From Rhipidocladum racemiflorum (lineage: Eukaryota > Streptophyta > Magnoliopsida > Poales > Poaceae), in contig CM070585.1 in NCBI GenBank assembly GCA_036346355.1, positions 4,479,001 to 4,543,000 on the forward strand: a stretch of 64,000 bases of DNA, in the 5' to 3' direction. Below, in pieces: positions 33,475-44,139 of the stretch (its first letter is position 1; each line of letters opens with the position of its first letter). The notes under the pieces were generated by a model, which was not told the DNA's origin, did no database searches, and saw nothing but the letters and a program-made list of their open reading frames with translations. A program made the position numbers and the translations under genes.

Positions 33475-34550
33475 CTTAAGTCTATTTCAGTCCGTCCCAC
33501 CCACTCCCTCTCTCAATCTTCCCTGCGCAGCCAAATCACCTAAGGTCTAGTTTTCCTCTATTCCTCAAGCTCAACACCCAATTATCTCTCTATTCTGCAC
33601 GCCCTCACGCTCTCTCTGTGGTGGCAGCGCAGACGGCACCCCGGTAACAACGAATGAGAACTACGGGGTAGATGCAGATGAGCGCCGAGTGATTAGGGTA
33701 TGATGGATGTGCTTATCAAACATAAGTCGGTTTTTGACCTTCGAGATCAAATATAACAAGCCAGACATACACTTGTGTCACTGGTTCACATGAGTACATG
33801 TATCATTCACACCTGAATACCTGATGAAAGCATGGACACAGGAGGTGTGCAAGTGCCACCAAAACCTGTGAACAGACCGTAGGGGAACTGGGGAAGTGTA
33901 CCGATGGGCTTCTGCTTGGCCTGCGGATTCTCGATTGGCCACATTATGCACAGTCTGACGGCCGGCCGACCCAGAAAGAATGGAGGTCACTCATAGTCCG
34001 TCTCAACTAGAAACGCACGCAATTTTTTTTGTTAGTTTAGCAAAGAAATGCACGCGCGCACGCAAGTTCAGCCAAAAAAACGACCGATTTTTGGGCTAAT
34101 TCGCGGCTGTAGCATACTTAGAGCATGTGTATAGTAAGTACATCTGTTGTTGTATGTAATTCATCTCTATATCATCTATATACATAATTAAAGATAACTC
34201 ATATAAGATATTGTTTTATAATTATCTATAATGATCTCTCATATAACTAATAGATTGTATATATAATAATACACACGGTATAAAATCATCTATAAGACCG
34301 TCTTTTGTTAAATAGTACATATCATATTTCCCTCTCTTCCTACTTTATCTTTTACATCACTCTGTGGCATAGTTACAGCTGACGTGCCGTGGCGTGTGGG
34401 CGGGAGCGGATCCCCACTCCAACAATTTGTGTCGCGCGGTGGGGGTGGAACAACGGACGCAAATTCACATGGAACGGCGTGTAGCATGCAACTGTTGAGC
34501 AGTGACGGACTCAGGATTTTCAAAATAGGTGTTCAGAGTAATAAAAATAT
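33475..34550. other. Intergenic sequence
   Basis: No gene supported. A minus-strand open frame at 33,778-33,990 has no known domain. CAGTGACGGACTCAGG at 34,502 resembles the CAGTGGCGG transposon end seen at 17,424. Confidence 0.35.
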
Positions 34551-34694
34551 GAGAGGTGCTTCTATGCTTTCCCTTCTAGTACAAATTGTACAAATCTTGA
34601 AGCAAACGAAGGGGTAAGTAATCCTCATCTACCCTTCATTCATGCTTTAATATTTGTGCAACTTTAAAAAGGAAGAGCATAGAAGCACCTCTCT
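34551..34694. mobile_element. Foldback MITE (GAGAGGTG family), copy 2
   Basis: 144 bp with nearly perfect inverted ends: GAGAGGTGCTTCTATGC at the left and GCATAGAAGCACCTCTC at the right. The interior includes CTTGAAGCAAACGAAGGGG and its weak counterpart. No transposase is present. Confidence 0.7.
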
Positions 34695-35264
34695 AAAAGT
34701 ATTATTCAATGTAAAACATAGAAATTCGTAATAGCAAAAATACAAAGTACAAATTACTCTCACTAGAGACAACACCTAGAATAATTTGGGGATTTGTGAA
34801 TTGGAGATTTAAAAGCTACATGTTTTCTCTTTATTTTTGAATGCTTTACATGCTATATTTCAAAAATCACAATTTGTCGTTACAATCAACATAATGTTGA
34901 TAGATTTGTGAATTGGTGATTTCATATTTGGAATCAAGGATGAAATTCACATGTGTGGTTGCCGATGCCTAATGCTTAGCTGATGCCTGTTGTTTAGCAC
35001 CACTTTCTGTCCTGTAGGGTGTCGTCGCCCTGACTTGCTGGTCACCGCTGTCCGCTGAGGTTGCACCTCCCATCCCCGGCTTGATACTCACCGCGACCAC
35101 TGGAATGCCCTGCAACACGCTGCACATTGTTCCCTGCCCGTGGGATATCGTCGCTCTGACATGTTAGTGTTGCCAATGTTGCACCCTCCATTCCCGAGTC
35201 GGTGCTTGATGCAACTACAAGGCAGCAGACGAGCGCCTAGTAACTAGGGTATTGATGATTTGCC

Positions 35265-35485
35265 TTCATTTACTTATGCCATTGATTATATGTCACGTAT
35301 GTTTTATTGATATGTGTTACGTTTTAGTTGGTGCAATTGATCATTTGCCCAGTATATCTCACTAATATGCGGGCCCTGAGATCACATGTCAATGAGATAT
35401 ACGAGGCAAATGATCAATTACACCAACTAAAACAGACCACATATCAATAAAATATATGTGGCAAATAATCGAGGTAAATGACCAA
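35265..35485. mobile_element. MITE with long inverted arms in the Ole e 1 duplication
   Basis: TTTTAGTTGGTGCAATTGATCA on one side pairs with TGATCAATTACACCAACTAAAA on the other, extending outward through ATATGT...TTTTATTGATATGTG. The copy in unit 2 (about 38,010-38,180) keeps both arms but has a collapsed loop. Confidence 0.6.
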
Positions 35486-35894
35486 TTCTCCCGCACATTT
35501 TCCCTCTCCAAGCACTAGAATATTGGACCATCAACCGCAGACAAGATGTACTCCAGTGATCTTGCACTGCAGTATGATGATTGTATAATTGCATATTGGA
35601 GAGTCCTACGAGGCCGCAGAAACCCAATCGCATTCACCGTCTTTCTACCTATCTATCAATCTTCACTGAGTAAAAAAGAAAAGGGAAAAAGGGGAAAGAG
35701 GAGACCACACATCAGCAGCTAGTGCTCGACCAGCTTCTCCATGTCTCCACACCAGTCCAAGCTGATTCACATGCATTTGTTCTGTTGCATGTACGCTTCC
35801 TCTCCTCTCCTCTCCTCACCTCCACATCCCTCTCTCTCTCCAATCTGATCTCCATTGCTCCCCTTCCTTCCAAGCTACCAGCTAAGCTGATCCC

Positions 35895-37808
35895 ATGGCC
35901 ACAGTGGCGAGCTTGAAAGCTCCCATTGCTGTGTTCTTGGCACTGGTGCTGGTGTTCAATGGCAGTGAGGCCAAGTTCCTGTCCAACAACATCACTGTGG
36001 TTGGTTCTGTCTACTGTGATGCTTGCTCCAACAATACCTTCTCCAAGCATAGCTTCTTCCTCAAAGGTAAATAGACATGCGACCTGTTACAGTAGTTCAG
36101 CATTACCATCGATTTTGATCATTGTCTCGTTCTGCATTGCAGTGCAAGGCTAGATGCTCTGAAATGAAATGTGCTAGAGAAAAACAAGTATTTTTTACAT
36201 CGAGTTGTTCTGTACTTCTCTTTGTAACAGATTTCCAAGATGTGTGAATCTCTTGCTCAATCTACACTGCTGTATGTCAAATGTCTTGGAAGGACTAGTT
36301 GTTTGTACGCCCATTCTTTTTGTTTAGTTTCTAAAGAGATACTGAAAACATATAAGCAAACATGACAAACTGTTCCTGAGTTAAAGTACTCTGTAGTCTC
36401 ACTCAAGTATGAACATTGCCACTAGAAGGTTATATTTCATATGAAATGACGAGGCAAACTTTTTTTGGCAGTAATTTGCTATGAAGGCAATGAAGACAAA
36501 CATAGTTGACACACATACATAAATGTGGCTGTGGCTTGTTCTGGATCTATAGTTGGTTTGGCCCATGTTCTTTCTCCCAAAATTGTAATTGTAGTTTAGC
36601 TTTGACTCATGCTGGACGAGATGTCTCCCTAACTGAAGTTTTCCGAGGCCCACTTAGAGCTCGGCATACATGTGTTCCAAACGAACTGACGAGCTGTCGA
36701 ATTCTCAGGTGGCTTCAACTGCATAAATGCATCATTGCCCAGTACCTACTTCATTTGGCGTTGCAAGTAAAAAAGTTTTAGTCGTCTGAGAAATGTGCTA
36801 GAGAAATTGTCGAGTTCTAATTCAGAGTTGTGGTCTTTGTGTAATGGCAAATGCTATTGTTCAGAACAGCTTTTCTTTGGTTATCTTGAGCAGTAAGAGC
36901 CCGAATCTCATGATGCCACGCACTGCAATATAGACCTGCCAATGCCTCAACCTGAAATGAAATCCACTCCCTGACATTGCTACTGAAACTAGAGCTTCGC
37001 TTTGACGAGCACAATAGCTTCCATGGCTTTCAGCCTTTCACCATTGCTTCTGCATTGAATCTGAACTGGACTTACTAACACCATTGCTTCTGCATTGAAT
37101 CTGAACTGGACTTAGTAACTTACTAGTTATGCAGATTCTAGTGTTTCGATCTTTGACAAGAGCTCAGATGCTGAATCCACCACTAATGGCCATATGCTGA
37201 ATCGCTGATGCTGTCCAGGAGCCAGGGTGCTGATCCAGTGCAGCTTCAAGGTGAACTCCACCATGACCGAGGAGCTCTCCCTGGAGGCGGAGCGCACCAC
37301 CGACCAGAACGGCGTGTACAAGCTGGACGTGCCCTCCGTCGACGGCTTCGAGTGCCAGGAGGGCCACGAGCTCCTGTCGGCGTGCCGCGCCACGCTCGTC
37401 CGGAGCTCCTCCGCCGCCTGCAACGTCCCGGGCCTCCGGGGCTCCACGCAGCACATCGCGCTCCGCTCCCGTGCCACCAACGCCTGCTTCCTCAACCTCA
37501 ACGCGCTCAACTTCCGCCCCGCCAAGCGCGACGGCACCCTCTGCCACGGGGGCGGCGCGTTCGGCTCGTCGCTCTTCTTCTGGCCGCTCTTGCCGCTCTT
37601 CTGGCCGCCGTTCCGGTTCCCGTTTCCCGCGCAGGGCGGCACCAGGACGGTGTCGTTCCCGTGGCCGTTCCTCGTGCCGGACTGGCTGGTGCCGTTCCTG
37701 CGACCGCCGCTCTTGCCGTTCCCGCTGTACCAGCCGGCGGTGGAGTCGTCGGCGCCTCCCCCGTTCTACCGTTTCCGGACTTCCCAAGGAGCGACTACTC
37801 GGCCTTGA
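35895..37808 (+). CDS. Pollen Ole e 1-domain secretory protein, copy A (two exons)
   Basis: A secreted plant protein of the Pollen Ole e 1/extensin-like family; the biochemical function is not established and a cell-wall role is inferred. Exons are 35895-36066 and 37219-37808 (phase-1 intron of 1.15 kb, G|GTAAAT donor, GTCCAG acceptor), giving 253 residues. Seen: a signal peptide at about residues 1-26 (hydrophobic FLALVLVF, then NGSEA); the domain signature VVGSVYCDAC near residue 38; further conserved cysteines (IQCSFKV, DGFECQEGHE, LLSACRATL, AACNVPG, NACFLNL, GTLCHGG); and a proline/aromatic C-terminal tail (FFWPLLPLFWPPFRFPFP...) ending in PFYRF. The ATG precedes a good signal peptide in both copies. 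Long open frames antisense to exon 2 are GC shadows. Confidence 0.9.
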
Positions 37809-37888
37809 ACCGGTCGGGTTCAGAAGAAGCTTGTAAAGACATGAGATTTTAAGCCTTCTTGCCAAGATTAATCTTAGATTCTGCTTGC

Positions 37889-40546
37889 CATGTTAGTGTT
37901 GCCAACGTTGCACCCTCCATTCCCGAGTCGGTGCTTGATGCAACTACAGGGCAGCAGACGAGTCGGTGTCGTCGCCCTGACATGTTAGTAACTAGGGTAT
38001 TGATGATTTGCCTTCATTTACTTATGCCATTGATCATATGTCACGTATATTTTATTGATATGTGGTACGTTTTAGTTGGTGCAATTGATCAATGAGATAT
38101 ACGAGGTAAATGATCAATTGCACCAACTAAAACAAACCACATATCAATAAAATATATGTGGCAAATAATCAAGGTAAATGATCAATTCTCCCACACATTT
38201 TCCCTCTCCAAGCACTAGAATATTGGACCATCAACCATCTTGCACTGAAGTATGATGATTGTATAATTGCATATTGGAGAATCCTACGAGGCCCCAGAAA
38301 CCCAATCGCATTCACCGTCTATCTACCTATCTATCAATCTTCACTGAGTAAAAAAGAAAAGGGAAAAAGGGGAAAGAGGAGACCATACATCAGCAGCTAG
38401 TGCTCGACCAGCTTCTCCATGTCTCCACACCAGTCCAAGCTGATTCACATGCATTTGTTCTGTTGCATGTACGCTTCCTCTCCTCTCCTCTCCTCACCTC
38501 CACATCCCTCTCTCTCTCCAATCTGATCTCCATTGCTCTCCTTCCTTCCAAGCTACCAGCTAAGCTGATCCCATGGCCACAGTGGCGAGCTTGAAAGCTC
38601 CCATTGCTGTGTTCTTGGCACTGGTGCTGGTGTTCAATGGCAGTGAAGCCAAGTTCCTGTCCAACAACATCACTGTGGTTGGTTCTGTCTACTGTGATGC
38701 TTGCTCCAACAATACCTTCTCCAAGCATAGCTTCTTCCTCAAAGGTAAATAGACATGCGACCTGTTACAGTAGTTCAGCATTACCATCGATTTTGATCAT
38801 TGTCTCGTTCTGCATTGCAGTGCAAGGCTAGATGCTCTGAAATGAAATGTGCTAGAGAAAAACAAGTATTTTTTACATCGAGTTGTTCTGTACTTCTCTT
38901 TGTAACAGATTTCCAAGATGTGTGAATCTCTTGCTCAATCTACACTGCTGTATGTCAAATGTCTTGGAAGGACTAGTTGTTTGTACGCCCATTCTTTTTG
39001 TTTAGTTTCTAGAGAGATACCGAAAACTTATAAGCAAACATGACAAACTGTTCCTAAGTTAAAGTACTCTGTAGTCTCACTCAAGTATGAACATTGCCAC
39101 TAGAAGGTTATATTTCATATGAAATGACGAGGCAAACTTTTTTTGGCAGTAATTTGCTATGAAGGTAATAAAGACAAACATAGTTGACACACATACATAA
39201 ATGTGGCTGTGGCTTGTTCTGGATCTATAGTTGGTTTGGCCCATGTTCTTTCTCCCAAAATTGTAATTGTAGTTTAGCTTTGACTCATGCTGGAGGAGAT
39301 GTCTCCCTAACTGAAGTTTTCCGAGGCCCACTTAGAGCTCGGCATACATGTGTTCCAAACGAACTGACGAGCTGTCGAATTCTCAAGTGGCTTCAACTGC
39401 ATAAATGCATCATTGCCCAGTACCTACTTCATTTGGTGTTGCAAGTAGAAAAGTTTTAGTCGTCTGAGAAATGTGCTAGAGAAATTGTCGAGTTCTAATT
39501 CAGAGTTGTGGTCTTTGTGTAATGGCAAATGCTATTGTTCAGAACAGCTTTTCTTTGGTTATCTTGAGCAGTAAGAGCCCGAATCTCATGATGCCACGCA
39601 CTGCAATGTAGACCTGCCAATGCCTCACCCTGAAATGAAATCCACTCCCTGCTCTCTCACTCGGGCACTGTAGCTACATTGCTACTGAAACTAGACGAGC
39701 ACAATAGCTTCCATGGCTTCCAGCCTTTCACCATTGCTTCTGCATTGAATCTGAACTGGACTTAGTAACTTACTAGTTATGCAGATTCTAGTGTTTCGAT
39801 CTTTGACAAGAGCTCAGATGCTGAATCCACCACTAATGGCCATATGCTGAATCGCTGATGCTGTCCAGGAGCCAGGGTGCTGATCCAGTGCAGCTTCAAG
39901 GTGAACTCCACCATGACCGAGGAGCTCTCCCTGGAGGCGGAGCGCACCACCGACCAGAACGGCGTGTACAAGCTGGACGTGCCCTCCGTCGACGGCTTCG
40001 AGTGCCAGGAGGGCCACGAGCTCCTGTCGGCGTGCCGCGCCACGCTCGTCCGGAGCTCCTCCGCCGCCTGCAACGTCCCGGGCCTCCGGGGCTCCACGCA
40101 GCACATCGCGCTCCGCTCCCGTGCCACCAACGCCTGCTTCCTCAACCTCAACGCGCTCAACTTCCGCCCCGCCAAGCGCGATGGCACCCTCTGCCACGGG
40201 GGCGGCGCGTTCGGCTCGTCGCTCTTCTTCTGGCCGCTCTTGCCGCTCTTCTGGCCGCCGTTCCGGTTCCCGTTTCCCGCGCAGGGCGGCACCAGGACGG
40301 TGTCGTTCCCGTGGCCGTTCCTCGTGCCGGACTGGCTGGTGCCGTTCCTGCGACCGCCGTTCTTGCCGTTCCCGCTGTACCAGCCGGCGCTGGAGTCGTC
40401 GGCGCCTCCCCCGTTCTACCGTTTCCGGACTTCCCAAGGAGCGACTACTCGGCCTTGAACCGGTCGGGTTCAGAAGAAGCTTGTAAAGACATGAGATTTT
40501 AAGCCTTCTTGCCAAGATTAATCTTAGATTCTGCTTGCCATGTTAG
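37889..40546. repeat. Tandem segmental duplication, unit 2 (about 2,650 bp)
   Basis: The second copy runs from CATGTTAG at 37889 to CATGTTAG at 40539-40546. Compared with unit 1 it has lost the loop of the internal MITE (about 38,090) and has small indels near 39,650-39,700. Confidence 0.9.
38573..40458 (+). CDS. Pollen Ole e 1-domain secretory protein, copy B (two exons)
   Basis: The tandem partner of the gene at 35,895. Exons are 38573-38744 and 39869-40458, 253 residues, same phase-1 splice. I find only two amino-acid changes, both in the C-terminal tail: Leu to Phe in RPPLLPF (copy B RPPFLPF) and Val to Leu in YQPAVES (copy B YQPALES). At least two silent changes also occur (GAG/GAA in the signal-peptide region, GAC/GAT in RDGT). 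Signal peptide, cysteines and the VVGSVYCDAC signature are intact, and upstream regulatory sequence is duplicated too, so both copies are probably expressed alike. Confidence 0.9.
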
Positions 40547-41162
40547 GCCGTCTCTGCGTCGTGTAATTGGAGGTAGCTAGTCCTCGTGTTGCCATTGTGT
40601 TCAACGAGCTGATGAATGTATGAATATGGTAATTTGCAGTGATGGTTACCAGTGTCTCGTGTTAATTCGACAATAGATTGTCCATCTTTTCTCAACACTG
40701 CAAGACCCCGGTTAGAAAACAGCAATGTATGAAGTTAGCATGATTTTCATATGAAACAGTATAATTTTCATAGAAATCGAGAAAAATCTGGGTATTCCAA
40801 GTTGAGCCTAGGCTTAGGGCCTATTTGCATTGAAGAATTTTCAAAGGGATTTTGAAGGACTCCAATCCTTTGGAATTTTTTCCCCATAAAGGCTGTTTGG
40901 AACATAGGGATGGAGTTGTCAAATTCCTAGGAATGCATTCAATACCCCCAATCTATAGGAATATAAACATGAGCTGAAACCTTATTTTATCTTTTCATTT
41001 GAGAAGTCCAATGCATTCTCTCTCTTTTCTCTTCACTCTCTCTAATGGTCTAATCAAGTAACGTTGAGTCTCAAAATTCCTGCATTTTTCATGTGAGGCA
41101 TTCAAACACCTCTTTTAAGTAATTCTCGTGGTTTTATTTCCTATAGTATTCAACAAGCCATG
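40547..41162. other. Intergenic sequence downstream of the Ole e 1 pair
   Basis: The first roughly 200 bp probably include the copy B 3' UTR. From about 40,816, GCCTATTTGCATTGAAG and GAATGCATTCAATACC words resemble a Tourist-like MITE, into which the gag-only retrotransposon inserted at 41,163. The MITE ends are not resolved. Confidence 0.35.
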
Positions 41163-42009
41163 TGTTGATTTATTTTCTTGTGATGAGTGATTTACCATAA
41201 AATAATTATATAAAGAATTAGTTTAATCATGCATGTGTGTGTCGTTTATGTGTTGAGTGCTAGAGTTTGCATGCATGTGGGTGTAGCGTCCGTATTTGTA
41301 TACATGCATGTCTGTTGAGTATAGCATGCAGGCAAGGAAACGGAAAGCAGGCAAGCAAGGAAACGGAAAGCAAGTCCAATCGGAATCGGCTGGAGGTCCA
41401 ATCAAGAAACGGAGGCTTCGGCTCGGGTCCAATAAAAGGCGACGTGAGGGCTTCCAGCGTTTCACAGAGAGGAAACCAATCAAGGAGACTTGGCTAGCGG
41501 GCAGCGGCGCATCGTCGAGAAAAATAAAAAGGACGTGAGAAGAGAGCAACCAGGGGGCGGCGCAGAGAGTCCAGCAAAACTGCAGGCGCGTGGCAGGAAG
41601 GCACGTGAGGGCTTCGCAGGCGACGGCGAGTAAAGTTCGGCAGGAGGCCGGCTGCTCCCAGGAGACGGCGTTCGGCTGGGGTGCAGCATGCGCAGTGGTG
41701 CCAGTGTGGCGTGGGTCAGGCAAAGATCACCGGCTGAGCGACGAGCGTCGGCGCGCAGGAGCGGCACGACAGTACACGGGAGCAACAACGAGCAGGAGTA
41801 TGAGGGTATAAATTCTATATTAAACTTTATGTGATGAAATTCATGTTTTGACACGTTGATTGATTTAATGCAAAAGTGTGAATTTCAGTTTGATTATTGT
41901 GATTGATTCTCATGGTTTAGTCGTTTGGTTTAGTATTGTTTCAATTATTTCTTCCGCTGCCTAGCATCGATTAGTGTGTTTAGGGGTATTTAGCGCCAAC
42001 AATCCTTCA
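41163..42009 (+). repeat. 5' LTR of the gag-only element
   Basis: 847 bp. Contains a 24-bp-type tandem duplication (GCAAGGAAACGGAAAGCA twice, 41,330-41,376) and AATAAAAGGCG at 41,431, a possible TATA-like promoter. It differs from the 3' LTR mainly at 41,703-41,740. Confidence 0.92.
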
Positions 42010-42060
42010 ATTGGTATCAGAGCAAGGTTAGCTCTAGATCTAATCTTGCGATTAGGAGCT

Positions 42061-44139
42061 ATGGCGCAGTTTAGTACTTTCTCTATGACTAAACCTCCTA
42101 TTTTTAATGGTGATGATTACCCTTATTGGAAAGTGCGCATGCAATCTTTTTTACGATCTCAGAGCTATGAATTATGGGAAATTGTAGAAACTAAATATGT
42201 TAAACCTGAGAATATTATCACCAAGGAACAAAAAGATCTTCACACCTTGAATCAAAAAGCAATGAGTTATTTTTATGGTGCTTTGTCTAAGGATGAATTT
42301 AATAAGATCTCTAGTATGAAAACTGCTTATGAAATCTGGGAATCTTTGAAAATTACTCATGAGGGCACTAATGATGTCAAAAATGCTAAAATTGAATTGT
42401 TTACTCGTGAGTATGAATTGTTTGCTATGAAAACTGGGGAAACTATTAATGACTTTGCTGCTCGTTTTAATGAATTGGTTAACAAACTTACATCTCTTGG
42501 AAAAGTGTTATCTCAGGAAGATCAATGTAGAAAGTTACTTAGATCTTTAGATCAAAGGGTGTGGCATTTTAAAGTAATCGCAATAATCGAATCTAAGGAC
42601 TTGAGTACATTGAAATTAGATGCTTTGCTTGGTTCTTTAAAGATATATGAGATGGGTCTCACCAAATTAATCATAATACTCATGATGTTCCTATTGCTCT
42701 TGCCCTTTGTTGAGAAAAATAAACAAAAGGATATTGATATTGATGATATGGATTTTGATGCGCTTGCTAGTCTTTCTAAAAAGGTTTCTAATGTTTTGAA
42801 AACCAAGTTTGGCAAAAGTAAAAGTGATCTCATAAAATGCTTCAATTGCAACGAATTTGGTCATTATAAGAGTGATTGTCCCAAACTTGCTAACAAGAAT
42901 TCTAGTCCTTTTCAAAAGAAGAAATTTTCAGGTTCCAAGATGAAGAAGTCACTTCAGAAAGCATTCTTGAACATTGTGGAGGAGCTTGATTTTTCAGATG
43001 ATGATGAGGATGACAATGATCCTTTGGCTACACTTGGAGAGGATGATGATATAGCAGATATTTGCCTTGTTGGGAGGGACGTTTGTCATGAAACGTCAGA
43101 AAGTGAAGATGCTGATGATGAAGATGAGGTAAATGATTCTGAAACTTTGGAAGCTTTTAAATTACAAGAAAAAATTCGTGATGCCTTGATAAATAAATGT
43201 AAAAAATTGAAATTAGAAAATGAAAAACTTAATCTCTTGGTTAATAAAAGTGGTGAAAATTGTGGTTCTTGTGCCAAATTAAAAAGAAAAGTTGCTGATC
43301 TTGAGAATGCCACTTGTGAGACATGTGAATTTTATAGAAGTGAAAATGCTTTGCTGAAATCTTGTCATTCTTCATGTGATAAGTGCATTGTGTTAGAAAA
43401 AAAGATAGTTTCTTTAAAAAATTCAACTGATTCATCAAATTTGGAGAAGCAAGTATATGTTTTAACAAAAGAATTTGGGTGTGAGAATCTTGTTGAGCTT
43501 AGGAAGAAATTAATTGAACTGGAAAAGCGTCCTTATGCATATCTTTGTACTCGATGCCCTGATCTAGCCCAACAAAACAATTACTTGAAAGCTACTTTGG
43601 AAAAGATGACAAATGGTGAGAAAAATTTGAACATGATTCTTGATACTTCAAAATGCTCATTCATGAAAGAAGGAGTAGGATATAAAAAGAATAACACTGA
43701 TAAAATTCCTGTTGTTAATGAAAAACCTGTTCTTTTGCGTCCTTCTGATAATATGAAGATTGAAAAGAAACATGTGAGATGCTTTAATTGTGGTAAATTT
43801 GGACACATGAAAATAAATTGTTATGCTAATGTGGGTCCAAAATATTGGGATGCTTTTTATCATGTGAACTGCTACAATTGTGGTAAATTTGGACATTATG
43901 CTAGAAACTGTTATGCTTTTCGTAATCATGGATATAAGTCAAATGAAACAAATTTTCAGCAACATTACAATGCTCATTTTGGTATGAATAGACTTACAAA
44001 CCAAAGAAAATCGATGTCTTGTGACCCTTCACTTGATAGCAATCAACTGGAAAGTTTTTCTCATGTAAACGGTGTTAAAACTATTTGGGTTCCTAAAAAT
44101 TTGTTAAAAAATGCACTTCAACAATGTCATGTAGAATAG
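42061..44139 (+). CDS. gag: Copia-type Gag with three CCHC zinc knuckles and a CxxC-rich coiled coil
   Basis: Gag forms the virus-like particle and binds element RNA. The ATG at 42,061 gives 692 residues without stops and is chosen because the upstream extension has only a GTG start inside the LTR. Order: FNGDDYPYWKVRMQSFL (copia Gag start) and the UBN2-like capsid domain, about residues 1-200; CCHC knuckle CFNCNEFGHYKSDC at 260-273; an acidic stretch (FSDDDEDDND) near 310; a lysine/glutamate-rich coiled-coil region about 370-550 interrupted by CGSC, CETC, CDKC and CTRC pairs; then knuckles CFNCGKFGHMKINC (574-587) and CYNCGKFGHYARNC (604-617). No pol frame follows. The split knuckles and the CxxC pairs are unusual. 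Codon use is AT-rich, unlike the host genes. Confidence 0.9.
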   Translation: MAQFSTFSMTKPPIFNGDDYPYWKVRMQSFLRSQSYELWEIVETKYVKPENIITKEQKDLHTLNQKAMSYFYGALSKDEFNKISSMKTAYEIWESLKITHEGTNDVKNAKIELFTREYELFAMKTGETINDFAARFNELVNKLTSLGKVLSQEDQCRKLLRSLDQRVWHFKVIAIIESKDLSTLKLDALLGSLKIYEMGLTKLIIILMMFLLLLPFVEKNKQKDIDIDDMDFDALASLSKKVSNVLKTKFGKSKSDLIKCFNCNEFGHYKSDCPKLANKNSSPFQKKKFSGSKMKKSLQKAFLNIVEELDFSDDDEDDNDPLATLGEDDDIADICLVGRDVCHETSESEDADDEDEVNDSETLEAFKLQEKIRDALINKCKKLKLENEKLNLLVNKSGENCGSCAKLKRKVADLENATCETCEFYRSENALLKSCHSSCDKCIVLEKKIVSLKNSTDSSNLEKQVYVLTKEFGCENLVELRKKLIELEKRPYAYLCTRCPDLAQQNNYLKATLEKMTNGEKNLNMILDTSKCSFMKEGVGYKKNNTDKIPVVNEKPVLLRPSDNMKIEKKHVRCFNCGKFGHMKINCYANVGPKYWDAFYHVNCYNCGKFGHYARNCYAFRNHGYKSNETNFQQHYNAHFGMNRLTNQRKSMSCDPSLDSNQLESFSHVNGVKTIWVPKNLLKNALQQCHVE

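Larger units (their letters stand above)
35160..37888. repeat. Tandem segmental duplication, unit 1 (2,729 bp)
   Basis: The segment starts at CATGTTAG (35160) and is repeated from the next CATGTTAG (37889). It carries a MITE, the promoter and the complete first Ole e 1-domain gene. Identity with unit 2 is very high, including introns, so the duplication is recent. Differences include an extra roughly 40-bp tandem duplication before exon 2 in this unit (ACCATTGCTTCTGCATTG, 37,040 and 37,080). Confidence 0.9.

Noticed and set aside
37127..37865. Long minus-strand and alternate-frame ORFs over Ole e 1 exon 2 (also 39,777-40,515)
   Set aside because: They are shadows of a GC-rich exon whose plus-strand frame has a signal peptide, conserved cysteines and splice sites.
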